From Amoebidium appalachense (taxonomy: Eukaryota; Ichthyosporea): 64,000 nt of DNA. The stretch covers positions 7,130,001-7,194,000 of the forward strand of contig CAVNZM010000002.1 of NCBI GenBank assembly GCA_963693365.1, written 5' to 3'. Positions 1-11,050 of this stretch are shown piece after piece; position 1 is the stretch's first letter; each line of letters opens with the position of its first letter. A program made the translations under genes and the position numbers. The notes below the pieces were generated by a model. That model ran no database searches. It saw nothing but the letters and a program-made list of their open reading frames with translations, and had not been told where the DNA came from.

Positions 1-499
1 ATCCGGATGTATACATAATTCCCGGAATTGACTTAGGTCTACGTCAATCATAATAAATAAAACAGCACATCCTAGTCCATTTGCCATTATTCTTTGCAGT
101 ATATTAATTCTTTGCAGTGTGCTATAGGCCTACAGTACGATCTGTGTCTAGGCGGAAGACCTGAGGCAGTGCCTCGCTGGGAGTGAAACGGGATAAAATA
201 AAAAATAAAATAAATAAAATAAAAAATTAATTCTTTGCAAGTCTATGGCTGATAGATATCTTTTTACTCTACGTGTTGAGTCCCTTCCGGTGTTAGGACC
301 GCAAAAACACCAACTACTAGTAGCCTATATGGCGGATACGGTTAGAGAGTCTCGTTCATACATAGATTCGTTTATTCGTAATGTGGTGTGGTGTAAAAAC
401 GCAAAAATGATTATGGCTTGGCGGTGTAATCGGAAGGTCGTGCATACGACCCCGTAAGCGACAAGTGGGAACCAACCCCACAGGTGTCGGACCAAACCG
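1..499. other. Sequence upstream of retrotransposon ORF, no gene recognised
   Basis: No convincing coding region. A short phrase, ATTAATTCTTTGCA or close to it, occurs three times (around 85-100, 104-118 and 226-239), and an A-rich AAAATAAAATAAA stretch lies at about 194-226. A 70-residue open frame at 245-457 has no recognisable motif. Part of this stretch may be the 5' UTR of the retrotransposon that follows, but its 5' boundary cannot be seen. Confidence 0.4.
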
Positions 500-3400
500 A
501 TGCCTAATTTATCCTTCTTCTTCTGGAATGCTCGGACACTGGGCCCCCAAAAGGGCCTCCCCCCCGGGACACTCGACGATAAAATCAGCTACATACAACA
601 ACAGACAAACAACCACACGTTTACAGTGATTTGCGAAACACAGTTTAAAAACCACCACAAATTCAACTCTACATTGGTCGACACATCCACACACCCCGGT
701 TACGCGAAAAACCGAGGCATTATTGTACTTGCCGCACCACACGTGAGAGTGAAGTGCAAACCGGTAGCAAAAACGGAATTCTCGGTTTCTATAGAGTTTC
801 TTTCTAATGTTTTTACTTTTGTATATTACCCACCATCTATGTCGGTTGTCGAATTGACTCACGAGTTGTCACAGTTACCAATGTCCACTGTTATTTTAGG
901 TGATTTTAACACGCGACTCCACCACACAGACACACTGCAAGTGAGTGTCGGGTACCCATCTAAGCCCCCGGAGCGTGCTATCCCTTTAGCAAGGTATGTC
1001 CAAAGTCACACTTTGCGGTTCCCTCAAATATCCCATGCCCACAACACCGACTGGGGAGTGGCCTTTTGGCCATCAACCATGTCAAAACTCTCTCTCCCTC
1101 CTAACCTCTCTAGGTCATCTGACCACTCTCCTATCCTTTTCCTACCTAAGATCTCCCTTGATCTGCTCCCCCCTCCTCCTCCCACCTTTCGCCTCCGTCT
1201 ATCCCAGCTTAAGTCACAGTGGGGTAGAGTTGATGTATGTGTATGCTATGCTACGAAACACCCTATATATATGCGCCTATTAGAATCTGCACAAGCCAGG
1301 CCAGATTCACATCTCGTACTAGATACATGCACTAACTTTATTGTTGATGATTTGATAGATCTCGGTGATTATGCTGGCGGTGGTAGGAAGGAATATCCCG
1401 ATGCTCTCTTGTTACCAAACACCACTCCCGCTAGACTAGGTGAACCCCTGTCTCAAAAGGAAAGCTTGCGCCGGCTTGCTAGTATGAATCGATTTGGCCC
1501 CCCTGCTCGTATTATTGGTGATACCACTGGAGACCCCCTCATAGACTCTGATAAGTATTTCTCGGAACTGTTTAAAGATAGGACCCCCGCTCAGAAACCT
1601 ATTGTGTGGCCTGTAGACCCATCTATCCCCATAGAATCGATCCTCCCCTTTTTCAGTCCCGATGCCATATGGTCTGTGATATCTAGTTATAGCTCTAGTA
1701 AGTCTTGTGGACCTGATGGACTCCCTGCTGGGTTTCTTAAAATCCTTGTTCCCTCCTACCCACAAAAGGAAAGTGATCGTGCTATTAAACCTGATCTTAC
1801 TATCATGTTAAGCTCTCTCTTTTCTTGGTGTGTTAAATGTGGACATGTCCCGTCATCTTGGTTAGATACCTTAGTGATCCCCATAGTTAAGAAGGACTCT
1901 GAGGGCCCCATATCATCCTTTCGCCCCATTACACTAACCCAGGTTGTTCGTAGATTCTTTGAAGCTTGCTTACTTAGGTTATTTGCACATCACCCTAGGT
2001 TTCAATCTATTCTTCACATACACCCATGCCAATCCGCTTTTCGTAAAAACAATTCATGTTATGTTCAAATAATGGCACTGCACGATTCTATGCAAGTTGG
2101 TGCACAATATGTTGGCTTTATTGATTGGAAAACTGCTTACGATTCTGTCTCCCCTGGTCTCCTATGGGAAAAGCTTGCTGCACGGGGTGTACCACACTGC
2201 ATTGGTGTTCTGTTAGAAGCACTCTTGTCTCAAACCTATGGTAGAGCTGTGGTTAATGGGCATCTTTCATATGGTTTTGCTCGTACTAGAGGTCTCTTGC
2301 AGGGTTCATTGCTTAGCCCCTTTTTGTTTAACCTATTTATAGATGATTTGGCTGTCAAGATTTACGCCGAAAACGATGACCCTATTAATAACTTTCCGCC
2401 TGCACTTCTCTATGCTGATGATCTGTCCCTCCTTGCCCGTACCCCTAGACGCCTGCAAAGATTGTTCGATGTAGTGTCAGAGTGGTGCAAGGCAAACCTT
2501 ATGATCCTTAACATAGACAAATGTGGTGTTCTTGTACCTGATATAGCTAACAATTTACACACATTTACATTATCATCTAAACCTGTACCTATAGTTCCAG
2601 AATACAAATATCTTGGTGTTCCGGTTGATTCTGTTGGTGTTATGTTTCCCCATATGGTCGAAAAGAGGGTAGAGTTGGCTCGTAAGCGGTTAGCTTTCTT
2701 CTCGGCTAATATTTTTAAAGACACACCCCTCCATCCTTCTATTAGACTTACATTTATTCGCACTTTTGTCTTCCCGGCATGTGAATATGGTTTACCCCTT
2801 CTCGCCGCTTGGATCAAGAAAAAGAGAACTAGAGCGCTTAAACCCCTGGCAAATTTCCTTGAAGCAGAAGTTGCCTCCTTTCTATCTAACGACTGTTGTA
2901 AACCTGGGCCTGTAACGCTCTCGATATATGGTCTGGTCCCAATAGCTGCTAGAGTATCCTATCTCGCGCTGAAATTCAATAAGCACATAAGCCGCTTAAA
3001 GAAGTATTTGCCCTCCAACCCTCTCTTCTCTATCCGACCTGTCCCCTCCTCACCTCTCCCCTCTTTCCTCCCCTCTCTCTCCCCTTCTCCCCTGGGCACA
3101 AATACAAATAAACCCCGCAATAGTGTGTGTGTGACTTTGGACTGCCACTTACTTATTAAACATGTACACAATCACAAGATAATCACGCAATATAACAAAT
3201 GGAAAAAGATACCACACGACACTAGACCCGATGAAAGCATACACCTTGAAAAACTAAGCCTTATGTCTCGTTTTATATATACTGACCGCCTCAACCATAT
3301 TGCCAAATATGGCACTCGCAAGTGTATAACACCTAAATACATATTACCTTCCTGTAGAACTGGTCTTTCTCTAGCTGATGGTATTATTGATCAATTACCA

Positions 3401-3694
3401 CGCTTTTACTGTACACGTGCTATACAGTGGAGATCTAATAAGTATAAGGTGGCATCATTTGCATGCCCAAACAACACACACACACACCAGTTTAACCGGT
3501 CATGTATCGCCAAATGTAGTTTGATAGACCACATAATACCGCAACACACACACGTCACATTCACAACAGACACCCAGAAAGATAGCCTACCTGTAAATTA
3601 CAACATCCTTGATTTTATACTAAACACGCGTAACTACGACCTGTTTATTAGATGTATTGATTGGCTTGAGAAACACATCACTACAAAATTATAG
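500..3694 (+). CDS. Non-LTR retrotransposon polyprotein (AP endonuclease + reverse transcriptase), intact
   Basis: An uninterrupted 1064-residue frame encoding the enzymes of a LINE-type element, which nicks target DNA and copies its own RNA there. The N-terminal domain has the AP-endonuclease landmarks in order: WNAR at residues 9-12, CET at 45-47 (metal-binding Glu46), GDFN at 134-137 and SDH at 207-209. The reverse transcriptase has GPDGLP at 404-409, FRPITL near 474, IDWKTAYDS at 541-549, GLLQGSLLSPF near 598 and the catalytic YADD at 638-641. The C-terminal 400 residues include the motif FNRSCIAKC near 992 and end in a short segment (ILDFIL to IRCIDWLEKH) that recurs in two relics in this window. 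No gag-like ORF1 is visible upstream. The stop is followed within about 10 bases by a CA repeat and then an A run. The absence of stops or frameshifts argues for recent or ongoing activity. The clade was not determined. Confidence 0.9.
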   Translation: MPNLSFFFWNARTLGPQKGLPPGTLDDKISYIQQQTNNHTFTVICETQFKNHHKFNSTLVDTSTHPGYAKNRGIIVLAAPHVRVKCKPVAKTEFSVSIEFLSNVFTFVYYPPSMSVVELTHELSQLPMSTVILGDFNTRLHHTDTLQVSVGYPSKPPERAIPLARYVQSHTLRFPQISHAHNTDWGVAFWPSTMSKLSLPPNLSRSSDHSPILFLPKISLDLLPPPPPTFRLRLSQLKSQWGRVDVCVCYATKHPIYMRLLESAQARPDSHLVLDTCTNFIVDDLIDLGDYAGGGRKEYPDALLLPNTTPARLGEPLSQKESLRRLASMNRFGPPARIIGDTTGDPLIDSDKYFSELFKDRTPAQKPIVWPVDPSIPIESILPFFSPDAIWSVISSYSSSKSCGPDGLPAGFLKILVPSYPQKESDRAIKPDLTIMLSSLFSWCVKCGHVPSSWLDTLVIPIVKKDSEGPISSFRPITLTQVVRRFFEACLLRLFAHHPRFQSILHIHPCQSAFRKNNSCYVQIMALHDSMQVGAQYVGFIDWKTAYDSVSPGLLWEKLAARGVPHCIGVLLEALLSQTYGRAVVNGHLSYGFARTRGLLQGSLLSPFLFNLFIDDLAVKIYAENDDPINNFPPALLYADDLSLLARTPRRLQRLFDVVSEWCKANLMILNIDKCGVLVPDIANNLHTFTLSSKPVPIVPEYKYLGVPVDSVGVMFPHMVEKRVELARKRLAFFSANIFKDTPLHPSIRLTFIRTFVFPACEYGLPLLAAWIKKKRTRALKPLANFLEAEVASFLSNDCCKPGPVTLSIYGLVPIAARVSYLALKFNKHISRLKKYLPSNPLFSIRPVPSSPLPSFLPSLSPSPLGTNTNKPRNSVCVTLDCHLLIKHVHNHKIITQYNKWKKIPHDTRPDESIHLEKLSLMSRFIYTDRLNHIAKYGTRKCITPKYILPSCRTGLSLADGIIDQLPRFYCTRAIQWRSNKYKVASFACPNNTHTHQFNRSCIAKCSLIDHIIPQHTHVTFTTDTQKDSLPVNYNILDFILNTRNYDLFIRCIDWLEKHITTKL

Positions 3695-3696
3695 CG

Positions 3697-3698
3697 CA

Positions 3699-3769
<71 letters not shown>

Positions 3770-3801
3770 CCAGCTGACACCGAGTGTCCCGAGGGGAGCC
3801 C

Positions 3802-3836
<35 letters not shown>
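3697..3836 (+). repeat. CA repeat and A31 tail downstream of the retrotransposon ORF
   Basis: About 33 CA units to 3769, then a short unique stretch, then an uninterrupted run of 31 A at 3806-3836. The A run lies on the sense side of the retrotransposon and is the expected position of its poly(A) tail. The two sides of the A run are similar (ggggagcccc and ggggaacccc), which could be a degraded target duplication or chance. Confidence 0.6.
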
Positions 3837-3837
<1 letters not shown>

Positions 3838-3982
3838 GGGGAACCCCAACTAATTGATTTCTCCTTGTAGTCTTTATGGTGTCTCGTAGAGAAAGTAAAC
3901 CCTGATATATAGTCACCACCCGACATCTATGTACGTGATCATGATATACCGCTGAGGGGATATTCCGAGCAAAACCCCCCCA

Positions 3983-4303
3983 CCTGAGACTGGTTCTCTT
4001 TGCCTCGAGTAAACAGCGTAAACCCCTAATCGGTTTCTGGTGTCTCCTGCTCGTATGTGTAATATGTGTGGGGGGCGGTTTACTCGCGGCTGCATATCTA
4101 TCAATAAATGCAACCTGTTAGCTAATGTAGTAGAACCGGAGGTTATTGGCGGTTTTATTCTCTTTTCTTCCTCTCTTCCTCATTATATCCGTTTTAAGAT
4201 GACTATCCTAGATCACCTTATTAATGCTGCACAGTATGATATTGTGATCCGGTGCCTTAACTTTCTTTCGGAGCTACCGATGCTAGCCTCTGCTTACCCA
4301 TAA
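3983..4303 (+). mobile_element. 3' relic of a second, related non-LTR retrotransposon
   Basis: The open frame at 4040-4303 repeats the C-terminal pattern of the intact element just upstream. FTRGCIS, then KCNLL, matches FNRSCIA, then KCSLI. The final segment TILDHLINAAQYDIVIRCLNF matches NILDFILNTRNYDLFIRCIDW position by position, and both end in a stop soon after. This is a 5'-truncated copy of a diverged family member, or the remains of a host copy. The exact 5' edge is uncertain. It also contains a dispersed repeat motif at 3983-4026. Confidence 0.65.
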
Positions 4304-4579
4304 TATGTAATAGGGGTGTCAGATACTACGATGGCGCTCATTGTTGCCTAGCATGTACATATGTCACTGGCTGCATTTGATTGGCTGTGCTGGAAAACGC
4401 AGTAGGTCGTCGAATGTGGCTGGGCCTCCGGCAGTGTCCACGCAATAAAAAGTGTGTAAACCCCTTGCAGTATTCTCATACCAACCACAAAATGTATATC
4501 TCGTCAAGGCTCACATGCTCATGTCGAACTGATGGTGTGCAGCACGTGCACTGAGCAGTGATCAGGAGCACACTCAATG

Positions 4580-4879
4580 CAGGGCTGGGGCGGGTCTACC
4601 CGACCCGGTTTTTAGACCCGTTGGGGCTTGGACCCGATCCGATCCGAATTGACCCGTTGGCCTTCCCCCAGACCCTGTGTACCGGGTCCGGCCAAAGAGG
4701 GTGGCGGGGAGTGGGTAGGGAGGGGGGGAGGTCGGTCGGCCGGGCCGCCGTGGCAGGCCCCTGCTCTGAGGCACATGGTATTAGTAGACCCGACCCGGAA
4801 GACCTGTTTTAGACCCGTCAGGAGTCAGACCCGACCCCACCCGACCCGTTTCTGTTTTTACGGACCCGCCCCACCCCTG
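4580..4879. mobile_element. hAT-type MITE, 300 bp, with 8-bp target site duplication
   Basis: The left end is cagggctggggcgggtc and the reverse complement of the right end is caggggtggggcgggtc, a 17-bp terminal inverted repeat with one mismatch. Both ends are flanked by the identical octamer actcaatg (4572-4579 and 4880-4887). An 8-bp duplication with CAGGG-type ends is the signature of hAT transposons. The interior carries about a dozen gaccc/acccg motifs, like the subterminal repeats to which hAT transposases bind. There is no transposase, so the element is non-autonomous. Open frames inside it are by-products of the repeats. Confidence 0.88.
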
Positions 4880-6030
4880 ACTCAATGTCCCACGAGTCAG
4901 ACCAATGACCGGGTAGCTATTACAAACCCTGTTTTTCAGCGCCAATCAAGAGAAAGAGCCGCACAATCAATCTAGGGAGATATTTACATTCCTGTTCATC
5001 ATTACTGTAGTGGGACGCGGAACGCACCTACGAGTTAAAAGGGATATGATACTGCAATATCAATGATTTGGAGTGGAAGACCGACTTTATATCATAGGGA
5101 AAAGCTAAAAAAAACATGGATGGTATGAGAGCATGTAAACATGTAATTTTTAAAGCACTACAGACGATCATTCCTCCCAACGGATTCTAATGTACAGTAC
5201 ATAGTTATATGCATAACGGCGGTGCACCGCCACAAATAAGCACCAATGAAAAATCGCCCCTACACAGGGGTTGAATTACGACTCAAAATCGTCGTATTTA
5301 CGATTAAGCCCAGGGGGTCTAAACGAGTAACGCTGTAAGGTGCTGTATTGGTTTTTCGTGGCAGTAAACTAGGTCACTGTAGTCTATTTTTGTGTGTTTT
5401 CATACAAAAATGGGTGTTTTCGAAGGTAAAAGGTGGTCAGGTGGTTATTTTGGCACTCAAGAGCGGAATATGAAGCCCTGTTTTGTCTATCGGGGTGTGT
5501 AAAAGAATGTAAAATTAGCTGAAATGGGTTATCAAATTTAATTAATAAAAGGGGTCTTTACGAGTCGTAAATGAGAAGAACCCCGCCACAACGATTTAGA
5601 ATGTTTTTTTAATAATGACTTTAGAAATTCTGACAATACGATGGAGTTTGAGGGTTTACACACTTTTTATTGCGTGGACACTGAGGTAAAACGGGTAGCG
5701 CAGCCAAACCCCCACATGTACAACCCCTGCCCCTGTACCGTCGTTACCGTACAAACTCGAATTCATCACCCCGTTGGACACTTAGTGAACAGTAGCCTAC
5801 TCGTCAGGCTGCGTGTGACCGTCATGGAAAAAACCCGAGCCAAGATGCCAAGTTTTTATAATTCCTGCTCGTTGTTGTTATGCATAATTGGCAACCTTCT
5901 CTAGCTCAAACCAAAGCTGCAAGGGGTGCGCTTTTATTTGGGCAATTTTTCGGCTTTTCGGCAGACGGTGTTTCGCATGCATGAATGTGCGCAGATGGTA
6001 TGTATCTCTGAACTTCTGTCACATGCAGTA

Positions 6031-6084
6031 CCTGAGACTGGTCTCTCTTTGCAATTGCCTCGAGTAAACAGCGTAAACCCCCCC
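6031..6084 (+). repeat. Dispersed motif CGAGTAAACAGCGTAAACCC, copy 2
   Basis: The 20-base core cgagtaaacagcgtaaaccc occurs at about 4006-4025 and 6061-6080. A shortened core (gagtaaacagcgtaaacccc) occurs in reverse complement at 25406-25427. Copies 1 and 2 also share a preceding phrase, cctgagactggt and ctctttgc, spaced slightly differently. The function is unknown. Confidence 0.6.
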
Positions 6085-6264
6085 ATGTTACATGTATGGC
6101 ATAGCTGCTAGAAGCTCACACTCCCCAAGTTTCTCTGCTTTGAATTTCTGCCGAATATACGTGGGTGCATGCGCACTTATCAATAATAGCCCCGAATAAA
6201 CGCTAGTACGTAATCACCAAGAATGATTGCCTAGAAGTATAATATATATGAACTATGAGCACAT

Positions 6265-6365
<101 letters not shown>

Positions 6366-6982
6366 GTATGATCATGTATGTATCCGGGATTCCGGTATCG
6401 AGCTTGAGGATGTACATACTCTCCTCCAAAAACTTGCAAGCTTGAGTCGCCCACAAATAATTACTCGACGTGAAATGAAGCCATGCATATATGTGAATCG
6501 GCGTGACCTTGACCCTCTATCATTCTCACTATTTTATAAGTTAGTCAAGACTCCGGAGAGTTACGGCAGCCTGAGGCTGAGTGTACCCCAAGTGGAGCGG
6601 ATGACCTACCAGATATCGAAATGCCACCACTTTTTTTCACAGGTTTAAGGGGATTGTGGCTTCTTTGTCTGGTCCGTAGAGGCCCGAAAAGTTTACGTGT
6701 TCCTTACTTTTAAGGCTAGGTCCATCAATTCGTCAAATAGTGAGCCTGGCGGCCTGGAGCAGGTAAAACTGTAAGAAAACACAACTAGAAACGCTTGGTA
6801 TCCAGCTTGGCCTGAAGCTGCCATGTCCAGATCACAAGGCTTAACACATTTCACACCCTGTATGTAAAAATAGCGGCCAATCAAAGGGTGCCGCGTACAT
6901 GCCAGATGCCCACAGTGCAAGTGAGCTTTGATCATTCATGGCCGGGGACGTGTTCACACGTTCCACACACACACTTCGCACG

Positions 6983-6990
6983 TATAAAAA
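6983..6990 (+). promoter_or_regulatory. TATA box of the trypsin-like gene
   Basis: TATAAAAA, 142 bp upstream of the ATG at 7132. A start site about 30 bp downstream would give a 5' UTR of about 110 bases, in line with the TATA-to-ATG spacing of the CNT genes further on. Confidence 0.5.
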
Positions 6991-7131
6991 AAATTACAAC
7001 GTCAATTTGTTGGCCGTGCATCACATGATAAGCGACAGTGTCGACACCCACACGGGACGAAAAAGTCTGTTGTATTTTTTGGACACTTCTGGGCCGCGGA
7101 GATAGTTCCCAGTCATCCACCAAGCACGAAA

Positions 7132-8004
7132 ATGGCGCACTTTGCGCTCTTCCTACTCTCCCTCCTCGTGGTGGGGTCAAGTGGCGTCCACTCTGCCATC
7201 ACCACCCGCAGCCTACCGCATGCAAAGCCCTTCATCTCTCGGTTAAACCCCATCCGCGTCAATGTAACCCATCCTAACGCAAACCAAATCATTACCTCCA
7301 TTGTGGGTGGGAGTGCAACGGGTGCCAAGTCGTGGATGGTATCCATTGGCTATTTTTCAGGTGGATATTATTATCACTATTGCGGAGGCTCGCTTATTTC
7401 AAACAGTTACGTACTTACCGCCGGGCACTGCGAAGTGGCGGTAGGAGACACCATCCTTATTGGTGGGACGGATTTGAGGAACCAATGGACATTCAAGAGG
7501 TTCAGCGTCGTGTCCACGCGCACACACCCGTCTTTTGATAGTAACATTATGATCAACGATATCGCCGTGGCTAGACTAAGTGCTACCACCACCAACGTGC
7601 CCATCACGCTCAATCAGGACTCCAGAAACGAAGCTGTGGGCAAATCCGCCCTTGTAACCGGGTGGGGTGTAACGGCCGACGGGGGAACCACCACCAGCCC
7701 TACCCTTCTCCAGGTCACTCTGCCTATGTACAGCACCACATCATGCAACACTATTTACGGCGGTGACGTAAATGCTCGCTACCACGTGTGCGCGGGCGGG
7801 CAGGCAGGCAGGGATTCGTGCCAGGGAGACAGCGGTGGACCCCTTCACGTCTATTCGGGGACTACGGCCATTCAGACGGGCATTGTCAGTTATGGTTATG
7901 GGTGCGGTAAGGCGGGTGTGCCCGGGGTTTATACCAGAGTGCGGCAGTATACTGCTTGGTTAAAGAGTCTGGGTATTCCGATTAAGACCACGGTTTTGTA
8001 TTGA
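7132..8004 (+). CDS. Secreted trypsin-like serine protease (S1 family)
   Basis: A single-exon frame of 290 residues. Residues 1-21 are a hydrophobic signal peptide, followed by a pro-region of about 35 residues and the mature N terminus IVGG at 57-60. The catalytic triad is complete: His99 in LTAGHC, Asp143 in NDIAVARL and Ser234 in GDSGGP. Asp228, six residues before the catalytic Ser, occupies the base of the S1 pocket, and SYG near 253-255 and GVPG near 262-265 supply its walls, so cleavage after Arg or Lys is expected. Six cysteines (84-100, 205-220, 230-258) fit the three conserved chymotrypsin-fold disulfides. Two features are odd. The residue before IVGG is Ser, not Arg or Lys, so a trypsin-like enzyme would not activate this zymogen. 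The His motif reads TAGHC rather than the usual TAAHC. A TATA box lies upstream and AATAAA lies 373 bp after the stop. It probably acts in extracellular digestion or processing. Confidence 0.93.
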   Translation: MAHFALFLLSLLVVGSSGVHSAITTRSLPHAKPFISRLNPIRVNVTHPNANQIITSIVGGSATGAKSWMVSIGYFSGGYYYHYCGGSLISNSYVLTAGHCEVAVGDTILIGGTDLRNQWTFKRFSVVSTRTHPSFDSNIMINDIAVARLSATTTNVPITLNQDSRNEAVGKSALVTGWGVTADGGTTTSPTLLQVTLPMYSTTSCNTIYGGDVNARYHVCAGGQAGRDSCQGDSGGPLHVYSGTTAIQTGIVSYGYGCGKAGVPGVYTRVRQYTAWLKSLGIPIKTTVLY

Positions 8005-8376
8005 TCGATAATGTCAGCTATATACATGATATCAGTATGAGTGCTGATTTCCATATTATTAAAGTTCTGAGTGTAACTGAGATGGGTGTAAGATGATATG
8101 TAATATGTGGGTTTGGCCCTGGTTTCATTGGTTAGTATATAGAAGACAAGGTTACAGTATTAATATTATTAACGTTAACTCTTACTATGAAGCTAACTTC
8201 GACAGCTTGATTTAGCAGTAGCAATAAGGTTCCTACTCCCATTAGTATGACGCCAGCTTCTGAAAGGTCATTCAAAACTGATTTGCTTCAACATGACTGT
8301 AAGAAAGGGTCAAATATCAGCAAGTCACGCTACTAGTATATATATGTGCTTGTGACACTAAGAGCCACGGGTGATC

Positions 8377-8382
8377 AATAAA
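8377..8382 (+). terminator. Polyadenylation signal AATAAA after the protease gene
   Basis: AATAAA in the context gatcaataaaaggtg, 373 bp beyond the protease stop and followed by a GT-rich stretch (ggtgtgctatgctctgt) as expected of a downstream element. Confidence 0.55.
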
Positions 8383-8841
8383 AGGTGTGCTATGCTCTGT
8401 ATTGTTTACTTCAAAAAAAAAGGTTTCCGACTGAAAACGTAACAGGTTCGGGTATTCACTGATTTTCCTTGTCTGTTTCGGTAACAAGGTGGTCCGCTAC
8501 ACGCAAAACGATATGAGAATTTACATGATAATGGCCAGTGGAGAGTTTTTTGGAAACGGAGGGAGCACTGCCCCTTGTGTGCATGCATGGATGGCTAACT
8601 GCGTAACATACTCCCAACCACCCAAAAGGCAATAATAAGTAATAAGTATGTAGTGTTACAACGGGTGAAAAGGGGCGTGGGCGATTTGAGTGGGGGGAGG
8701 CTTTTGCCCAATCAAAAAAGGTACCTACGAATGTTCTCGAAAGCAGCCACCCCTCCCTCCCTCCCCCCCTACCCCCTCCGTACCTCTGCCTTCATAGAAA
8801 ATGAACCGGTTAACATGAAAGAGTCACGGTGATCTACTGTG

Positions 8842-8892
<51 letters not shown>

Positions 8893-9405
8893 ACACACCA
8901 ACACACACGCACACAGCCCGCTGGTACCTGCTTGTTCCTACCCTCATTCCTGCAGTGCACACCAGAAGGATTGGCAAAAAGTTTTTATAAAAACAATAGA
9001 AAAAGTAGGAATATTGAGAAACCCAGTAAACAGCAAGACGAAATAAAGGGAACAAAGAACAAAACCCTCGTTTCCTTCCACTCACGTGCCTCCTACCCAT
9101 GCCTTTTGCTGTGTATGTATGTCCATCATAGTATGGTGGTGGAGGGATCCGGAGTTGTGAAGAACTCGTACACTACATAAATATGACGTGGCCAATAATA
9201 TAAACAGGCGGAGGTGGGTTAATATATGGATGGGCTAAGGACTCGGGGGGAGGGGGGGGAGGGAGGGGGGGGGGGGGGGGGGGGAGGGGAGGGGGGATTG
9301 TGTACTCGGGTGCGCACGTGTTTGTGCATGTGCATGTGTGTGTGTGTGTGTCTGTGTGCACACGCGAGTAATTATTTTTTGTCTTACCTTTTGGCAGTAT
9401 TTTCC

Positions 9406-9438
<33 letters not shown>

Positions 9439-9829
9439 CTCTGCAATTTGATTCACCCCCGGGGCCGGGGGTGGGGAGGGGCAATGCCAGGTGGTATATC
9501 TACCAAGGGTTGATATCAAAGATGCATGTGCACAACACTCAGTCGAGAAGATTTGTACAAGGATAACCGTGGCAGGGACAAAAGGGAAGGATGGGTGTGC
9601 GGCGTGTGAAGCCGCCCCCCTCCTCCCCTCCCCCCCCCCCCCCCCCCCCCCCCTCCCCCTCCCTCCCTCCCTCCCCACACACAAACACACACACACACAC
9701 CCCACCGCCCACTTTCCCTTCCCTCTAGCCGGGCCTCCTGCACCCACATGTTCTTCTACCTTTTTCCCCCCCTCCTTTCCATATACATGCACACACAAGC
9801 ACACACACACACACATGCACACACACACG

Positions 9830-9878
<49 letters not shown>

Positions 9879-10319
9879 TGTACAGACACAAATGTACACA
9901 TACACAGTGCGCTCTATTGAAGCGCGCACGCACGCACGCACGTGTGTGTACGCGTGCGAACACACACACACACACACACACACACGTGACACACACACAC
10001 ACACTGACGTAGACCCACTTGGTTCCCATTACTCCTAACCATTTCCAACCCTGTCCCGCATCTACCAACCCCCCCCCCCCTCTCCCTCCCCCTCCCCTCC
10101 AACTTTCAACTCCACCACGAACTCTTTGCACGTTGAAGCCGTAACATTTCCATTGAAAAACGGGGAGCGAGGAAGGAGGAGAGGGGGTGGGGGGGAGGGG
10201 GGGGGGGGGGGGGGATGAGGCTAGATTCTGCAAACGAAAACTCGGTACTTTCTAAGCCCGAGCGGTGACTTGGCAACCTATAGTGGCCCGGTGCCAACAT
10301 TTACAAAAGCGTCATGAAT

Positions 10320-10605
10320 TTTCAGAGTAATGATTGGTAGAAGGTCACGAGGATCTCACGGAATTTATGACGGTAAATAATTATGAAAAAGGGCAGGTTT
10401 CAAAAAGATCAGGGTTTTGGGCTTTGTGGCCTGATTTTGGTTTTAATCCTGTCCTTTTTTCAGGCCTTCAAATGTGAAAAAAGGTCAATGTTTTGTTCTT
10501 TATTTCCTGGCCTTTTTTCAAATTGTTGGGTTTATGAGCTCAACTGAGACACACCAGATCGCGTGGTATCATCAACAATAGACGTGTGTGTGTGTGTATT
10601 GTGTG

Positions 10606-10644
<39 letters not shown>

Positions 10645-10663
10645 AGACGGAGAGAGAGAGAAT

Positions 10664-10741
<78 letters not shown>

Positions 10742-10962
10742 CCTCCCCCCCCCCCCCCCCCCCCCCCACCCCACCCACCCACCCACACACCCACCCGCCC
10801 GCCCGCCCACCTAACCACCCACCCACCCACATGCAAGAAAACATTTGTAACCCGGCACAATCCGACTTACACACACGTGTATGACACAAACACATAAGTT
10901 TGCGCACACACTCGAGATATCACAGACTGTATCACGTGTCGCTGACACACAAACACACAAAC

Positions 10963-11050
<88 letters not shown>

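Noticed and set aside
4558-4975. Overlapping open frames of 66-115 residues
   Set aside because: They lie in the hAT MITE and reflect its GACCCG repeats.
9235-10233. 332-residue minus-strand open frame
   Set aside because: The translation is Pro, Gly, Cys-Val and His-Thr runs from C/G homopolymers and CA repeats. It has no domain and the same pattern appears in several frames at once.
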